Notes: generated by a model not told the origin, from the sequence alone. A stretch of DNA of 20,357 nt from an uncultured Collinsella sp. (GCA_900757705.1 CAAEOW010000126.1:1-20357); one strand, 5' to 3'; numbered from the stretch's first letter, positions 7,395 through 14,258 are shown. Translations and numbers: made by a program.

Positions 7395-8033
7395 CTAGAG
7401 CAACTCGTCATCTTGTATTTGCAGGATACACCCGTACTGGAAGACGCTGGCAATCAGGCTAATAATCAGGCCTGCAAAGACCATAGAGAGGTCGAGGTGC
7501 TGGCCGCCAAGCGCATCCGTAAAGTTGCCGCCAAATCCTGAGAGTATCAGCCCCGTGACTATGGCACCAAGAAGCTTCACAGCAACGCCGCCAATAAGGA
7601 ACAAATGTCCTACTTGACGTAGTATGCGGATGCATTCGAGGTCAAAGGGCCTGCCCGCCTTTTCAATGGCGGAGAAAAACCTGTATGCGCTTAGCACAAT
7701 GGCAAGCGCAAGGCATGTCATCATGGCGCTCCCTATGGCAGTATGACCGTCGTGCGCGACAAGCATAAGAGGGGTCTGTTCATTGGCGCCGACGAGAGCG
7801 AGAGATGGCCCTTTGCCGGCATTAAGCTCTACGGATTGGAGGCAGAACCCTTGGGAGAGGCTAGGCAATATGAGTAGAAGCTCGATTGCAATGACTGCGA
7901 GAAGTCCCAGAGCGAGCGCTACGGCGGTGCAGATTGTGGCCCATTTGCAGATGTGAGCGAGCTTCCTCAGATCGGCTATTGCCTGTTCGCGGTTGATGGA
8001 TTCATTCGATTTGGATACGTTCCAGCGGATCAT
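7395..8033 (-). CDS. DUF2975-family membrane protein
   Basis: The product has 212 residues with four hydrophobic segments: about 30-58 (ATICTAVALALGLLAVIAIE), 103-124 (AMMTCLALAIVLSAYRFF), 142-165 (LFLIGGVAVKLLGAIVTGLI) and 178-203 (LDLSMVFAGLIISLIASVFQ). The stretch RFFSAIEKAGRPFDLECIRILRQVG between spans 2 and 3 is the signature of the DUF2975 family. The protein ends in LQIQDDELL, also common in the family. ATG at 8033 is chosen over TTG at 8048 because the GGAGG sequence lies between them. It pairs with the XRE regulator downstream. The biochemical role is unknown; a membrane sensor feeding the regulator is a guess. Confidence 0.87.
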   Translation of the reverse strand: MIRWNVSKSNESINREQAIADLRKLAHICKWATICTAVALALGLLAVIAIELLLILPSLSQGFCLQSVELNAGKGPSLALVGANEQTPLMLVAHDGHTAIGSAMMTCLALAIVLSAYRFFSAIEKAGRPFDLECIRILRQVGHLFLIGGVAVKLLGAIVTGLILSGFGGNFTDALGGQHLDLSMVFAGLIISLIASVFQYGCILQIQDDELL

Positions 8034-8460
8034 AGCTCCTCCAACCAATGTCTAGGATGATATTTAAATCTTATAACATACTTAATGATAAACGATAAAC
8101 AATTACAGATTAGAGTAAGTTATGTTTGTAAGACGAATAGCGAGAGCTTATGGCATATTTAGGGAGTGAGAGTTTGGCACGTGGGGGATGGACGAGTATC
8201 GAAATTTCCCGCAACCGCGCAAGTGCTTCATCGGGTCTCCCTAATTCATATGGAAAAGGAGCTGCAAACGATTGGAAATAACCGCTGAGCGGTCGAAAAC
8301 TACCGTTCACCGATAATTTCTAAACTGGTTCTAACTGGTATTAAGTCAAAAAGACCAATTCACAAATCTTCACAATGACCTGCATTTTTTCTACATGCCT
8401 TTTTTGGCCACCCTGCGTTGTTTAGACACAGAAAAGGTTCCGATCTTTCGTCAAAGTATT

Positions 8461-8480
8461 TCGAAACGGTTTCAAAACCG
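8461..8480. promoter_or_regulatory. Palindromic site upstream of PTS operon, resembling a LacI/CcpA-type operator
   Basis: GAAAC-G-GTTTC at 8463-8473 is a perfect dyad around one central base. It overlaps a second dyad, CGGTTT-CA-AAACCG (8467-8480). The core resembles catabolite-responsive or LacI-family operators, but the flanking TG...CA of the classical consensus is not matched. It lies about 110 bases before the proposed -10 at 8584. Confidence 0.4.
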
Positions 8481-8580
8481 CAGGTAGAAGTGTTAACGAG
8501 CGGTAAACGGTCGATTTATCGCCGTGAGCGGTGCAAAAACGTTTTACTGCGTGAATCAGCGAAAGCGACCTCTTCTGTGA

Positions 8581-8589
8581 TGATATAGT
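8581..8589 (+). promoter_or_regulatory. Extended -10 promoter of the PTS operon
   Basis: TG-A-TATAGT is an extended -10 element with one base differing from TATAAT. No good -35 hexamer is seen, which fits an extended -10 promoter. Transcription would begin near 8596, placing the dyad at 8607-8619 just downstream of the start, where a bound repressor would block elongation. Confidence 0.5.
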
Positions 8590-8606
8590 GACAACAACAC
8601 GTCACG

Positions 8607-8637
8607 TGGTTACTACCAGTTGAGAGACCACTGGTCT
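8607..8637. promoter_or_regulatory. GntR-type operator in front of the PTS operon
   Basis: TGGT-TACT-ACCA at 8607-8618 is a dyad of the form TGGTnnnnACCA, close to the operators known for NagR/DasR-type HutC-subfamily regulators. The same 13 bases TGGTTACTACCAG recur upstream of agaS at 12899-12911. A second, inverted dyad AGACCA-C-TGGTCT follows at 8625-8637. The regulator is probably the GntR protein encoded at 12127. Confidence 0.65.
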
Positions 8638-8735
8638 TCAAAGAACGCTTTCCAAGAAGCTTTAAGGGCGTCCGCCCGCTGGCTTCCGAACATCATCGGA
8701 CTCAGATCGTACACACCTTCGGAAGGGAAATTTGA

Positions 8736-9179
8736 ATGGTTGGCTTTATTCTTACCGGTCATGGACAGTTCGCACCCGGCCTCGCAAGCGCTATCGCTAT
8801 GGTCGCTGGCGACCAGCCCGCTTTTACCGTCGTTCCTTTTGAGGGCGACCAGGCTGCTTCCTACGGTGAGGATCTCCGCGCCGCTATTACCGCCATGCGC
8901 GAGGAGTGCGATGGCGTGCTCGTCTTTGCCGACCTGCTTGGTGGTACCCCGTTCAACCAGGCAATGATGATTGCCCAGGATGTCGACAACGTCGAGATTC
9001 TGACTGGAACTAACCTTCCCATGGTTATTGAGCTTCTGTTCCTCCGCGGCAACGCCACGCTCGCCGAGCTTGGCGAGCAGGCCGTGACCGTTGGCCAGAC
9101 GGGCATCACCGCCCAGACGGTCGCCTCCGTCGCTGGTGCCGAGGAAGAGGATATCTTCGGCGACGAGGACGGCATCTAA
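8736..9179 (+). CDS. PTS system mannose-family EIIA component (GalNAc-type)
   Basis: The product has 147 residues. It starts MVGFILTGHGQFAPG, where His9 is the phosphate acceptor from HPr. The loop DLLGGTPFN is the family hallmark (D-x-x-GG-S/T-P-x-N), and NLPMVIELLF follows as usual. The last 15 residues are acidic. It is a single EIIA domain, not fused to EIIB as in E. coli ManX. EIIA takes phosphate from HPr and passes it to EIIB in the cytoplasm. It is the first gene of the PTS operon, behind an operator and a leader of about 140 bases; its ribosome site is GGAAGGG. Sugar specificity is inferred from the AgaS and LacC neighbours as GalNAc or a related galactosamine. Confidence 0.93.
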   Translation: MVGFILTGHGQFAPGLASAIAMVAGDQPAFTVVPFEGDQAASYGEDLRAAITAMREECDGVLVFADLLGGTPFNQAMMIAQDVDNVEILTGTNLPMVIELLFLRGNATLAELGEQAVTVGQTGITAQTVASVAGAEEEDIFGDEDGI

Positions 9180-9460
9180 TGGCCGATTTCGGAGCCAGTG
9201 TTCTGAGTTCCTCGGTCGCTCTTTTGGGCCTGCTTGTCATCATGGGCTTGATTTACACCATCTGGTCGCAAATCAACATGAAGAAGAAGCAGAAGTACTT
9301 CAAGGAGCTGCACACGGAGCTCAAGCCGGGTCAGGAGGTTCTTTTCGCCGGCGGTATCTACGGAACCGTCAAAGGCATCGAAGGCGAAAAGGTCCAGATC
9401 AAAGTCCGATCCGGTGCCGTCGTAGATGTTTCGCGTTACGCGATTCAGGAGATTAAGTAA
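9179..9460 (+). CDS. yajC: YajC-family protein inside the PTS operon
   Basis: The product has 93 residues. One membrane span lies at about 8-31 (VLSSSVALLGLLVIMGLIYTIW), followed by the cytoplasmic MKKKQKYFKELHTELKPGQEVLFAGGIYGTVKGIEGEKVQIKV, which is the YajC pattern (KPGdeVvt.GGiyGtV). In other bacteria YajC associates with the SecDF part of the Sec translocase. Here its ATG overlaps the last base of the EIIA stop codon (TAATG), so the two are translationally coupled and it must be made with the PTS. No Sec gene is nearby. YajC-like genes also occur in mannose-family PTS operons of streptococci, as I recall, but their role there is not known to me. Confidence 0.9.
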   Translation: MADFGASVLSSSVALLGLLVIMGLIYTIWSQINMKKKQKYFKELHTELKPGQEVLFAGGIYGTVKGIEGEKVQIKVRSGAVVDVSRYAIQEIK

Positions 9461-9496
9461 CTGTCGTCAGCAATCAACGAAAGGAAGCTGATCAAC

Positions 9497-9979
9497 ATGG
9501 CAGAACCCAACATTCTTCTTACCCGCATCGATAACCGACTGGTTCATGGTCAGGTCGCGACCCAGTGGAACTCCACCCTGGGCTCCAACCTCATCCTCGT
9601 CGCCAACGACGACGTGTCGACCAACACCATGCGTCAGAACCTCATGAAGATGGCCGCTCCCGCCGGCGTCGCTACGCGTTTCTTCTCCCTGCAGAAGACC
9701 ATCGACGTCATTGGCAAGGCGAGCCCGCGCCAGAAGATCTTCATCGTGGCCGAAACACCGGAAGACGTGCTTACGCTCGTCAAGGGCGGTGTGCCTATAA
9801 AGAAGGTAAACATCGGCAACATGCACATGTCGGAAGGAAAGCGCCAAGTCGCCACCTCCGTCGCAGTTAACGACGAGGATGTCGCTGCGTTTAAAGAGCT
9901 GCAGGAATTGGGGGTGGAGTTGGAGATCAGGCGCGTTCCGAGCACGCCTGTTGAGGACACGAGCAAGCTCTTCTCGTAA
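9497..9979 (+). CDS. PTS system mannose-family EIIB component (GalNAc-type)
   Basis: The product has 160 residues. The N-terminus ILLTRIDNRLVHGQVATQW is the EIIB signature: His17 receives phosphate from EIIA and gives it to the incoming sugar. Further family landmarks are NTMRQNLMKMAAPAG and VPIKKVNIGNMHMSEGKRQV. The length is normal for a free-standing EIIB. It is cytosolic and docks on the EIIC/EIID membrane pair. Its ribosome site is AAGGAAG at 9481-9487. The gap of 36 bases after yajC has no terminator, so it belongs to the operon. Confidence 0.94.
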   Translation: MAEPNILLTRIDNRLVHGQVATQWNSTLGSNLILVANDDVSTNTMRQNLMKMAAPAGVATRFFSLQKTIDVIGKASPRQKIFIVAETPEDVLTLVKGGVPIKKVNIGNMHMSEGKRQVATSVAVNDEDVAAFKELQELGVELEIRRVPSTPVEDTSKLFS

Positions 9980-9994
9980 TCCTCGTGATCCACG

Positions 9995-10046
9995 TTGTCA
10001 GGAGTGAAACCCTGACGTTCTGTACGTGATATCCAAAGTGCGTACA
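9995..10046 (+). repeat. Two small hairpins between the EIIB and EIIC genes
   Basis: GTCAGG (9997-10002) pairs with CCTGAC (10011-10016), and TGTACG (10021-10026) pairs with CGTACA (10041-10046). Neither is followed by a T-run, so they are not terminators. They occupy the only long gap inside the PTS operon and could set the mRNA ratio of soluble to membrane subunits by processing or protection. Confidence 0.45.
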
Positions 10047-10069
10047 TACATTTTGAAAGGAGGAGCAAG

Positions 10070-10870
10070 ATGGAATACTCGATCATCCAGGTCGCTCTGG
10101 TCTTCATCGTCACGTTCGTCGCGGCAATCGACCAGTTCAACTTCCTCGAGTCTCTCTATCAGCCCATCGTCACCGGCGCCGTCATCGGTCTTATCCTTGG
10201 CGACCTCAACACCGGTCTTCTCGTGGGTGGTACCTATCAGCTCATGACGATCGGCAACATGCCGATCGGAGGCGCTCAGCCGCCTAACGCCGTCATCGGC
10301 GGCATCATGGCAGCCATTCTCGCTATCGCTACGGGCCTCGAGCCCAACGCGGCAGTCGGCCTTGCCATTCCGTTCGCTCTGCTTGGTCAGCTCGGCGTTA
10401 CCCTGGTCTTCACGCTTATGTCGCCCCTCATGTCCTCCGCGGACAACATGGCTCATAACGCTGACACCAAGGGCATCGAGCGTCTGAACTACTTCGCCAT
10501 GGCTCTGCTCGGCCTGATCTTCGCTGTCGTCGTCACCCTGTTCTTCATCGCTGGCGCTACCATCGGTCAGACCATCGCTTCCGCCATCCCGACTTGGCTG
10601 CAGACCGGTCTGTCCGCTGCAGGCGGCATGATGCGCTTCGTCGGCTTCGCCGTCCTGCTCAAGGTTATGATGAACCGCGATATGTGGGGCTTCTTCCTCA
10701 TGGGCTTTGGCCTCGCGCTCATCACCGTTGCCAACGATTCTCTGGCAACCCCTGCTCTGCTCATCCTCGCTCTCATCGGCTTCGGCATCGCTTTCTGGGA
10801 CTTCCAGCAGCAGACCGAGCTGAAGGGTGCAGCTGTTTCTGACGGAGGTGACTTCGAAGATGGCATCTAA
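10070..10870 (+). CDS. PTS system mannose-family EIIC component
   Basis: The product has 266 residues and is an integral membrane protein with many hydrophobic segments from the start (IIQVALVFIVTFVAAIDQF) onward. Family marks are PIVTGAVIGLILGDLNTGLLVGGTYQLM and IGGAQPPNAVIGGI. EIIC forms the sugar channel with EIID in the cytoplasmic membrane. The start at 10070 has the very strong ribosome site AAAGGAGG, better than those of the soluble subunits. The stop at 10868-10870 overlaps the start of the EIID gene by 11 bases. The sequence fits the GalNAc/galactosamine branch, but the substrate is assigned mainly from neighbouring genes. Confidence 0.93.
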   Translation: MEYSIIQVALVFIVTFVAAIDQFNFLESLYQPIVTGAVIGLILGDLNTGLLVGGTYQLMTIGNMPIGGAQPPNAVIGGIMAAILAIATGLEPNAAVGLAIPFALLGQLGVTLVFTLMSPLMSSADNMAHNADTKGIERLNYFAMALLGLIFAVVVTLFFIAGATIGQTIASAIPTWLQTGLSAAGGMMRFVGFAVLLKVMMNRDMWGFFLMGFGLALITVANDSLATPALLILALIGFGIAFWDFQQQTELKGAAVSDGGDFEDGI

Positions 10871-11942
10871 TGAGTATGTGATCCCGGAGCACTACGAGGA
10901 TCTCACTCCTGCTCCGCAGCTCGACCAGAAGACCCTCAACAAGATGGCTTGGCGCTCCTGCTTCCTGCAGGCATCGTTCAACTACGAGCGCATGCAGGCC
11001 GCTGGCTGGCTTTACTCCATCATCCCCGGTCTGGAGAAGATCCACACCAACAAGAACGACCTCGCGGCTTCCATGAGCCACAACCTGGAGTTCTTCAACA
11101 CTCACCCGTTCCTCGTCACCTTTGTTATGGGTATCGTGCTTTCGCTCGAGCAGAACAAGGTTGACATCCCCACGATCCGCGCCGTCCGCGTCGCCGCAAT
11201 GGGCCCGCTCGGTGGTATCGGTGACGCCCTGTTCTGGCTGACGCTCGTGCCTATCACGGCCGGCATCACCTCCAACATGGCCATCAACGGCAACGCCGCT
11301 GCGCCGATCATCTTCCTGGTGATCTTCAACGTCGTCCAGTTCGCTCTGCGCTTCTGGCTCATGAACTGGTCCTACAAGCTTGGCACCAGCGCTATTGACG
11401 CTCTGACTGCCAACATGCAGGCCTTCACGCGTGCCGCTTCCATTATGGGCGTCTTCGTCGTCGGTTGCCTGGTCGTCACCATGGGTGGCACCCAGATCAA
11501 CCTCCAGATCCCCAACGGCACCACCCGTGGCCTCTCCGCTACTACCGTGATCGTCTCCGAGAAGGAGGCCGAGAACTTCACCGGTATGGAGGGCATCGAT
11601 ACCGAGACCGCTGAGGCCGGTACCATCGCCATGACCGATGAGGACGGCAACGCCCTCACCGCTTCCGATGCCGACGGCAACGCTGTCGAGTGCGGCGTCA
11701 CCGATCTGGGCAACGGCATGGAGTCCGTTACCTACGGCACCGTCACCGAGGATCCGGTCAACTTCTCTGTTGCCGACACCCTCAACACCATCGTCCCGAA
11801 GCTTGTCCCGCTTATGCTTACGCTGCTGCTTTACTACATGTTCGCTAAGCACAGCTGGACCCCGACCAAGGGCATTCTGCTGCTCTTCGTTCTGGGCATC
11901 CTGGGCGCTGGCCCGCTTGGTCTCTGGCCGAGCATCTGGTAA
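10860..11942 (+). CDS. PTS system mannose-family EIID component with a long acidic insertion
   Basis: The product has 360 residues, longer than the usual 270-305 of the family. The N-terminal part is typical: LDQKTLNKMAWRSCFLQASFNYERMQAAGW, then PFLVTFVMGIVLSLEQ and VAAMGPLGGIGDALFW. After the span ending VVGCLVVTMGGTQINLQIPNG (about 220), about 80 residues follow that are rich in Glu, Asp, Gly, Asn and Thr (for example TDEDGNALTASDADGNAVE). The normal VADTLNTIVPKLVPLMLTLLL then resumes at about 303. The start at 10860 is chosen because GGAGGTGA (10844-10851) is ideally spaced and the start overlaps the EIIC end; an in-frame start at 10827 is rejected. With EIIC it forms the membrane part of the transporter. 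Confidence 0.93.
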   Translation: MASNEYVIPEHYEDLTPAPQLDQKTLNKMAWRSCFLQASFNYERMQAAGWLYSIIPGLEKIHTNKNDLAASMSHNLEFFNTHPFLVTFVMGIVLSLEQNKVDIPTIRAVRVAAMGPLGGIGDALFWLTLVPITAGITSNMAINGNAAAPIIFLVIFNVVQFALRFWLMNWSYKLGTSAIDALTANMQAFTRAASIMGVFVVGCLVVTMGGTQINLQIPNGTTRGLSATTVIVSEKEAENFTGMEGIDTETAEAGTIAMTDEDGNALTASDADGNAVECGVTDLGNGMESVTYGTVTEDPVNFSVADTLNTIVPKLVPLMLTLLLYYMFAKHSWTPTKGILLLFVLGILGAGPLGLWPSIW

Positions 11943-11955
11943 GGCTCTAGCTTGA

Positions 11956-11984
11956 GGGGTGTGTCCCTACGCGGCTCACACCCC
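11956..11984 (+). repeat. Hairpin after the EIID gene
   Basis: GGGGTGTG (11956-11963) pairs with CACACCCC (11977-11984) across a 13-base loop. No T-run follows, so it is probably an mRNA 3' structure ahead of the real terminator at 12009. Confidence 0.6.
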
Positions 11985-12008
11985 GACCCCTTAAGCCATG
12001 TGTATGTT

Positions 12009-12047
12009 AAAAGCCGCGTGCTCGAAAGAGCGCGCGGCTTTTGTTTT
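12009..12047 (+). terminator. Terminator of the PTS operon
   Basis: AAAAGCCGCG (12009-12018) pairs with CGCGGCTTTT (12033-12042), with inner pairs GCTC/GAGC and loop GAAA. A T-rich tail, TTTTGTTTTCTT, follows. It separates the PTS operon from the GntR regulator gene. Confidence 0.88.
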
Positions 12048-12058
12048 CTTAATGATTC

Positions 12059-12089
12059 GGGTGTTGCAGACCGATAATGCTTAACACCC
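12059..12089. promoter_or_regulatory. Inverted repeat in front of the GntR regulator gene
   Basis: GGGTGTT (12059-12065) and AACACCC (12083-12089) form a 7-bp dyad 17 bases apart. It flanks a possible -10 box GATAAT at 12072-12077. It does not resemble the TGGTnnnnACCA dyads, so if functional it is read by another protein or acts as RNA structure. Confidence 0.4.
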
Positions 12090-12126
12090 AAGGTAGTAGC
12101 CTAGTTTGAGCAAAAGGGAGGATAGG

Positions 12127-12858
12127 ATGGCGATCGGAGCGCGTAAGCAACCGCTGTACGATCAGCTGGTCGATATTCTGACCGAAAAGATTGACCATGA
12201 ATATCGCGCCGGTGACATGATTCCTTCCGAGCGCGAACTTTCGGAGCGCTATGGTCTCTCGCGCACTACGGTACGCCTAGCTCTGCAGGAACTGGAGCGT
12301 TTAGGACTGGTGGTTCGGCAGCACGGTCGCGGTACCTTTGTGACCGACCGTTCGGCAAAGGCAACCAATCTTATGCAGTCCTACAGCTTTACCGAGCAGA
12401 TGCGCGCGATGGGTCGCGACCCCGAGACAACGATTCTCGATTTTTGCGAGATGGAGGCCGATAAGAATCTGGCCGAGCATATGGGATTACGTATCGGTGA
12501 TCGCATTTTTAAGCTCAAGCGCCTTCGTTCTGCCGACAACATGCCCATGATGGTCGAACGTAGCTATCTACCGGTTCGTCAATTTCTGTCCCTAAAGCGA
12601 CCGCTGCTGGAGCGTAAGCCGCTTTACGATGTGATTGAGCAAGACTTTAAGCAAAAAATACGCGTGGCCGAAGAGGAGTTCTATGCGAGCATAGCCCGTC
12701 CCACCGATGCCCACCTTTTGGAAATCGTCGAGGGCTCGCCTGTGCTCGATTTGGTTAGGACTACGTATAACGAGTCAAACGAGGTTGTGGAGTATACGCT
12801 CTCGGTTGCTCGTGCCGATCAGTTTAAATACAAGGTTTACCACCAGCGTAGCGATTAG
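12127..12858 (+). CDS. GntR-family (HutC/UTRA subfamily) transcriptional regulator of amino-sugar genes
   Basis: The product has 243 residues. Residues 8-72 form the winged helix of the GntR family (LYDQLVDILTEKI, IPSERELSERYGLSRTTVRLALQELERLGLVVRQHGRGTFV). Residues about 85-235 form a UTRA effector domain (YSFTEQMRAMGRDPETTIL, FKLKRLRSADNMPMMVERSYLP, then VLDLVRTTYNESNEVVEYTLSVARADQF), as in NagR/YvoA, DasR and AgaR2-like proteins, which sense phosphorylated amino sugars. ATG at 12127 follows AAGGGAGG; a TTG at 12106 is less likely. It lies between the PTS operon and agaS. Identical TGGTnnnnACCA dyads in front of both make it the probable repressor. There is no such dyad before its own gene. 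Confidence 0.92.
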   Translation: MAIGARKQPLYDQLVDILTEKIDHEYRAGDMIPSERELSERYGLSRTTVRLALQELERLGLVVRQHGRGTFVTDRSAKATNLMQSYSFTEQMRAMGRDPETTILDFCEMEADKNLAEHMGLRIGDRIFKLKRLRSADNMPMMVERSYLPVRQFLSLKRPLLERKPLYDVIEQDFKQKIRVAEEEFYASIARPTDAHLLEIVEGSPVLDLVRTTYNESNEVVEYTLSVARADQFKYKVYHQRSD

Positions 12859-12897
12859 TGTCTGCACCGTTTCCATATGATGATTCTTTGTATTTAA

Positions 12898-12933
12898 CTG
12901 GTTACTACCAGATAACCAACCGAAGTGTATAAT
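12898..12933 (+). promoter_or_regulatory. Operator and -10 element of agaS
   Basis: CTGGT-TACT-ACCAG at 12898-12911 is a perfect 14-base dyad of the GntR/HutC operator type, and 13 of its bases are identical to the site upstream of the PTS operon. TATAAT at 12928-12933 is a consensus -10, directly preceded by TG. The dyad covers the expected -35 position, so a bound repressor would exclude RNA polymerase. Confidence 0.72.
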
Positions 12934-12972
12934 TGCACGTCAGAGGATTACTTCTAGAGAGAGGTATTAGAA

Positions 12973-14139
12973 ATGTTCGAGAAGAGTGTCGAGGAGCTCA
13001 CCGAGCTCGGCGCCCAGATCACCACGGCCGAGATTGCTCAGCAGCCCGAGCTTTGGCGTGATACGCTCAACATCTATCGCGAGAACAAGGAGGCCATCGA
13101 GGCCTTTCTGGCCGAGGCTCGCGCTATGGGCGAGGGCCGTCTGTCCGTTGTCTTCACCGGTGCCGGTACGTCCGACTATGTTGGCGATACCTGCGCCCCG
13201 TACCTGCGTCACGCTGGCAACACTGATCTCTACGACTTTAAGCCCATCGCCACGACCGACATCGTGAGCGCCCCGCGCGACTTCCTGCGCGCCGAGGATC
13301 CCACACTCGTGGTTTCCTTTGCCCGCTCTGGCAACAGCCCCGAGAGCCTTGCCGCCGTTGCCGTTGCCAAGGAGCTCGTCCACAACGTCAAGTTCCTCAA
13401 CATCACCTGCGCTCCCGAGGGCAAGCTCGCCGTCGAGTCCGCTGATGACCCCAATGCGCTGACGCTGCTCATCCCGCGCGCCAACGACAAGGGCTTCGCC
13501 ATGACCGGTTCCTACACCTGCATGACCCTGCTCTCTACCCTCATCTTTGACGAGGCTTCCGACGAGCAGAAGGCCGAGTGGGTCGAGACCATCGCCAAGA
13601 TGGGCGAGGAGGTCATCGCTCGCGAGTCCGAGGTTGCCGATTACCTGGCTGGCGACTTCAACCGCGTGACCTACTTGGGTTCCGGCTCCTTCGGTGGCCT
13701 TGCCCAGGAGAGCCAGCTCAAGATCCTCGAGCTCGCTCACGGTCTGGTCGCTACTTCCTACGACACCTCTATGGGTTATCGTCACGGACCCAAGTCCTTC
13801 GTCGACGACAAGACCCTCGTGTTCGTGTTCGTCAACAACGATGCCTACACCCGTCAGTACGATATCGACATCCTCAACGAGATCGGTGGCGACGAGATCG
13901 CTCAGCACACCGTTGCCGTTCAGCAGGATGGCGCTATCGTCTACGAGGGCGAGTCCTTCACCTTTAAGGGCTATGAGGCACTCCCCGAGGGCTACCTTGC
14001 CCTGCCGTTCGTGATGTTTGCCCAGGCCATCAGCCTGCTCAACTCCGTGCGCGTGGGCAACACGCCCGATACGCCGAGCCCCACCGGCACGGTCAACCGC
14101 GTGGTTAAGGGCGTGACGATTCACCCCTTCACCGCTTAA
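12973..14139 (+). CDS. agaS: AgaS-type SIS-domain sugar-phosphate deaminase/isomerase
   Basis: The product has 388 residues with two SIS lobes, at about 55-190 and 230-360. Lobe 1 shows FTGAGTSDYVG (61-71) and SFARSGNSPES (115-125); lobe 2 shows YLGSGSFGGLAQES, then SMGYRHGPKS (266-275). The C-terminal TPSPTGTVNRVVKGVTIH is characteristic of AgaS rather than of GlmS or NagB. AgaS converts galactosamine-6-phosphate to tagatose-6-phosphate and ammonia in the cytosol. The start at 12973 follows GAGAGAGG, with the promoter and operator just upstream. It is followed by a strong terminator, so agaS is probably a unit of its own under the GntR regulator. Confidence 0.92.
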   Translation: MFEKSVEELTELGAQITTAEIAQQPELWRDTLNIYRENKEAIEAFLAEARAMGEGRLSVVFTGAGTSDYVGDTCAPYLRHAGNTDLYDFKPIATTDIVSAPRDFLRAEDPTLVVSFARSGNSPESLAAVAVAKELVHNVKFLNITCAPEGKLAVESADDPNALTLLIPRANDKGFAMTGSYTCMTLLSTLIFDEASDEQKAEWVETIAKMGEEVIARESEVADYLAGDFNRVTYLGSGSFGGLAQESQLKILELAHGLVATSYDTSMGYRHGPKSFVDDKTLVFVFVNNDAYTRQYDIDILNEIGGDEIAQHTVAVQQDGAIVYEGESFTFKGYEALPEGYLALPFVMFAQAISLLNSVRVGNTPDTPSPTGTVNRVVKGVTIHPFTA

Positions 14140-14158
14140 TCGCGTCCCCCCTGTAAGG

Positions 14159-14196
14159 GCGCCCGTCCGCTCATAACGGCGGGCGGGCGCTTTTTG
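14159..14196 (+). terminator. Terminator after agaS
   Basis: A 12-bp GC-rich stem has arms 14159-14170 and 14179-14190 with one G-T pair and an 8-base loop. It is followed by TTTTT G TTTT. It separates agaS from nagA, although partial read-through is possible. Confidence 0.9.
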
Positions 14197-14258
14197 TTTT
14201 CACTTGGACCGGGTATAAGCATCACCACAGTCAACTGCTTTAGAAGCAAGGAGTGCAT

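Larger units (their letters stand above)
8034..8735. other. Long gene-free divergent regulatory region, AT-rich
   Basis: About 700 bases separate the minus-strand DUF2975 gene from the plus-strand PTS operon. I see no convincing gene; a 66-codon minus-strand frame at 8110-8310 lacks a ribosome site and family features. The region is visibly richer in A and T than its surroundings. It holds a tandem GATAAAC pair (8087-8100) near the DUF2975 gene, two ACTGGT copies ten bases apart (8323-8338), T-runs near 8386 and 8400, a GAAAC-G-GTTTC palindrome (8463-8473), three GAGCGGT copies (8286, 8498, 8526), and the PTS promoter and operator from 8581. Confidence 0.6.

Noticed and set aside
8110..8310. 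Minus-strand 66-codon frame in the long intergenic region
   Set aside because: It has no ribosome site, no family resemblance and an irregular composition, and it sits in an AT-rich control region. I treat it as chance.
11517..11765. EIID insertion as a frameshift or assembly artefact
   Set aside because: The frame stays open on both sides, codon use is like the rest of the gene, and conserved EIID sequence resumes in the same frame.
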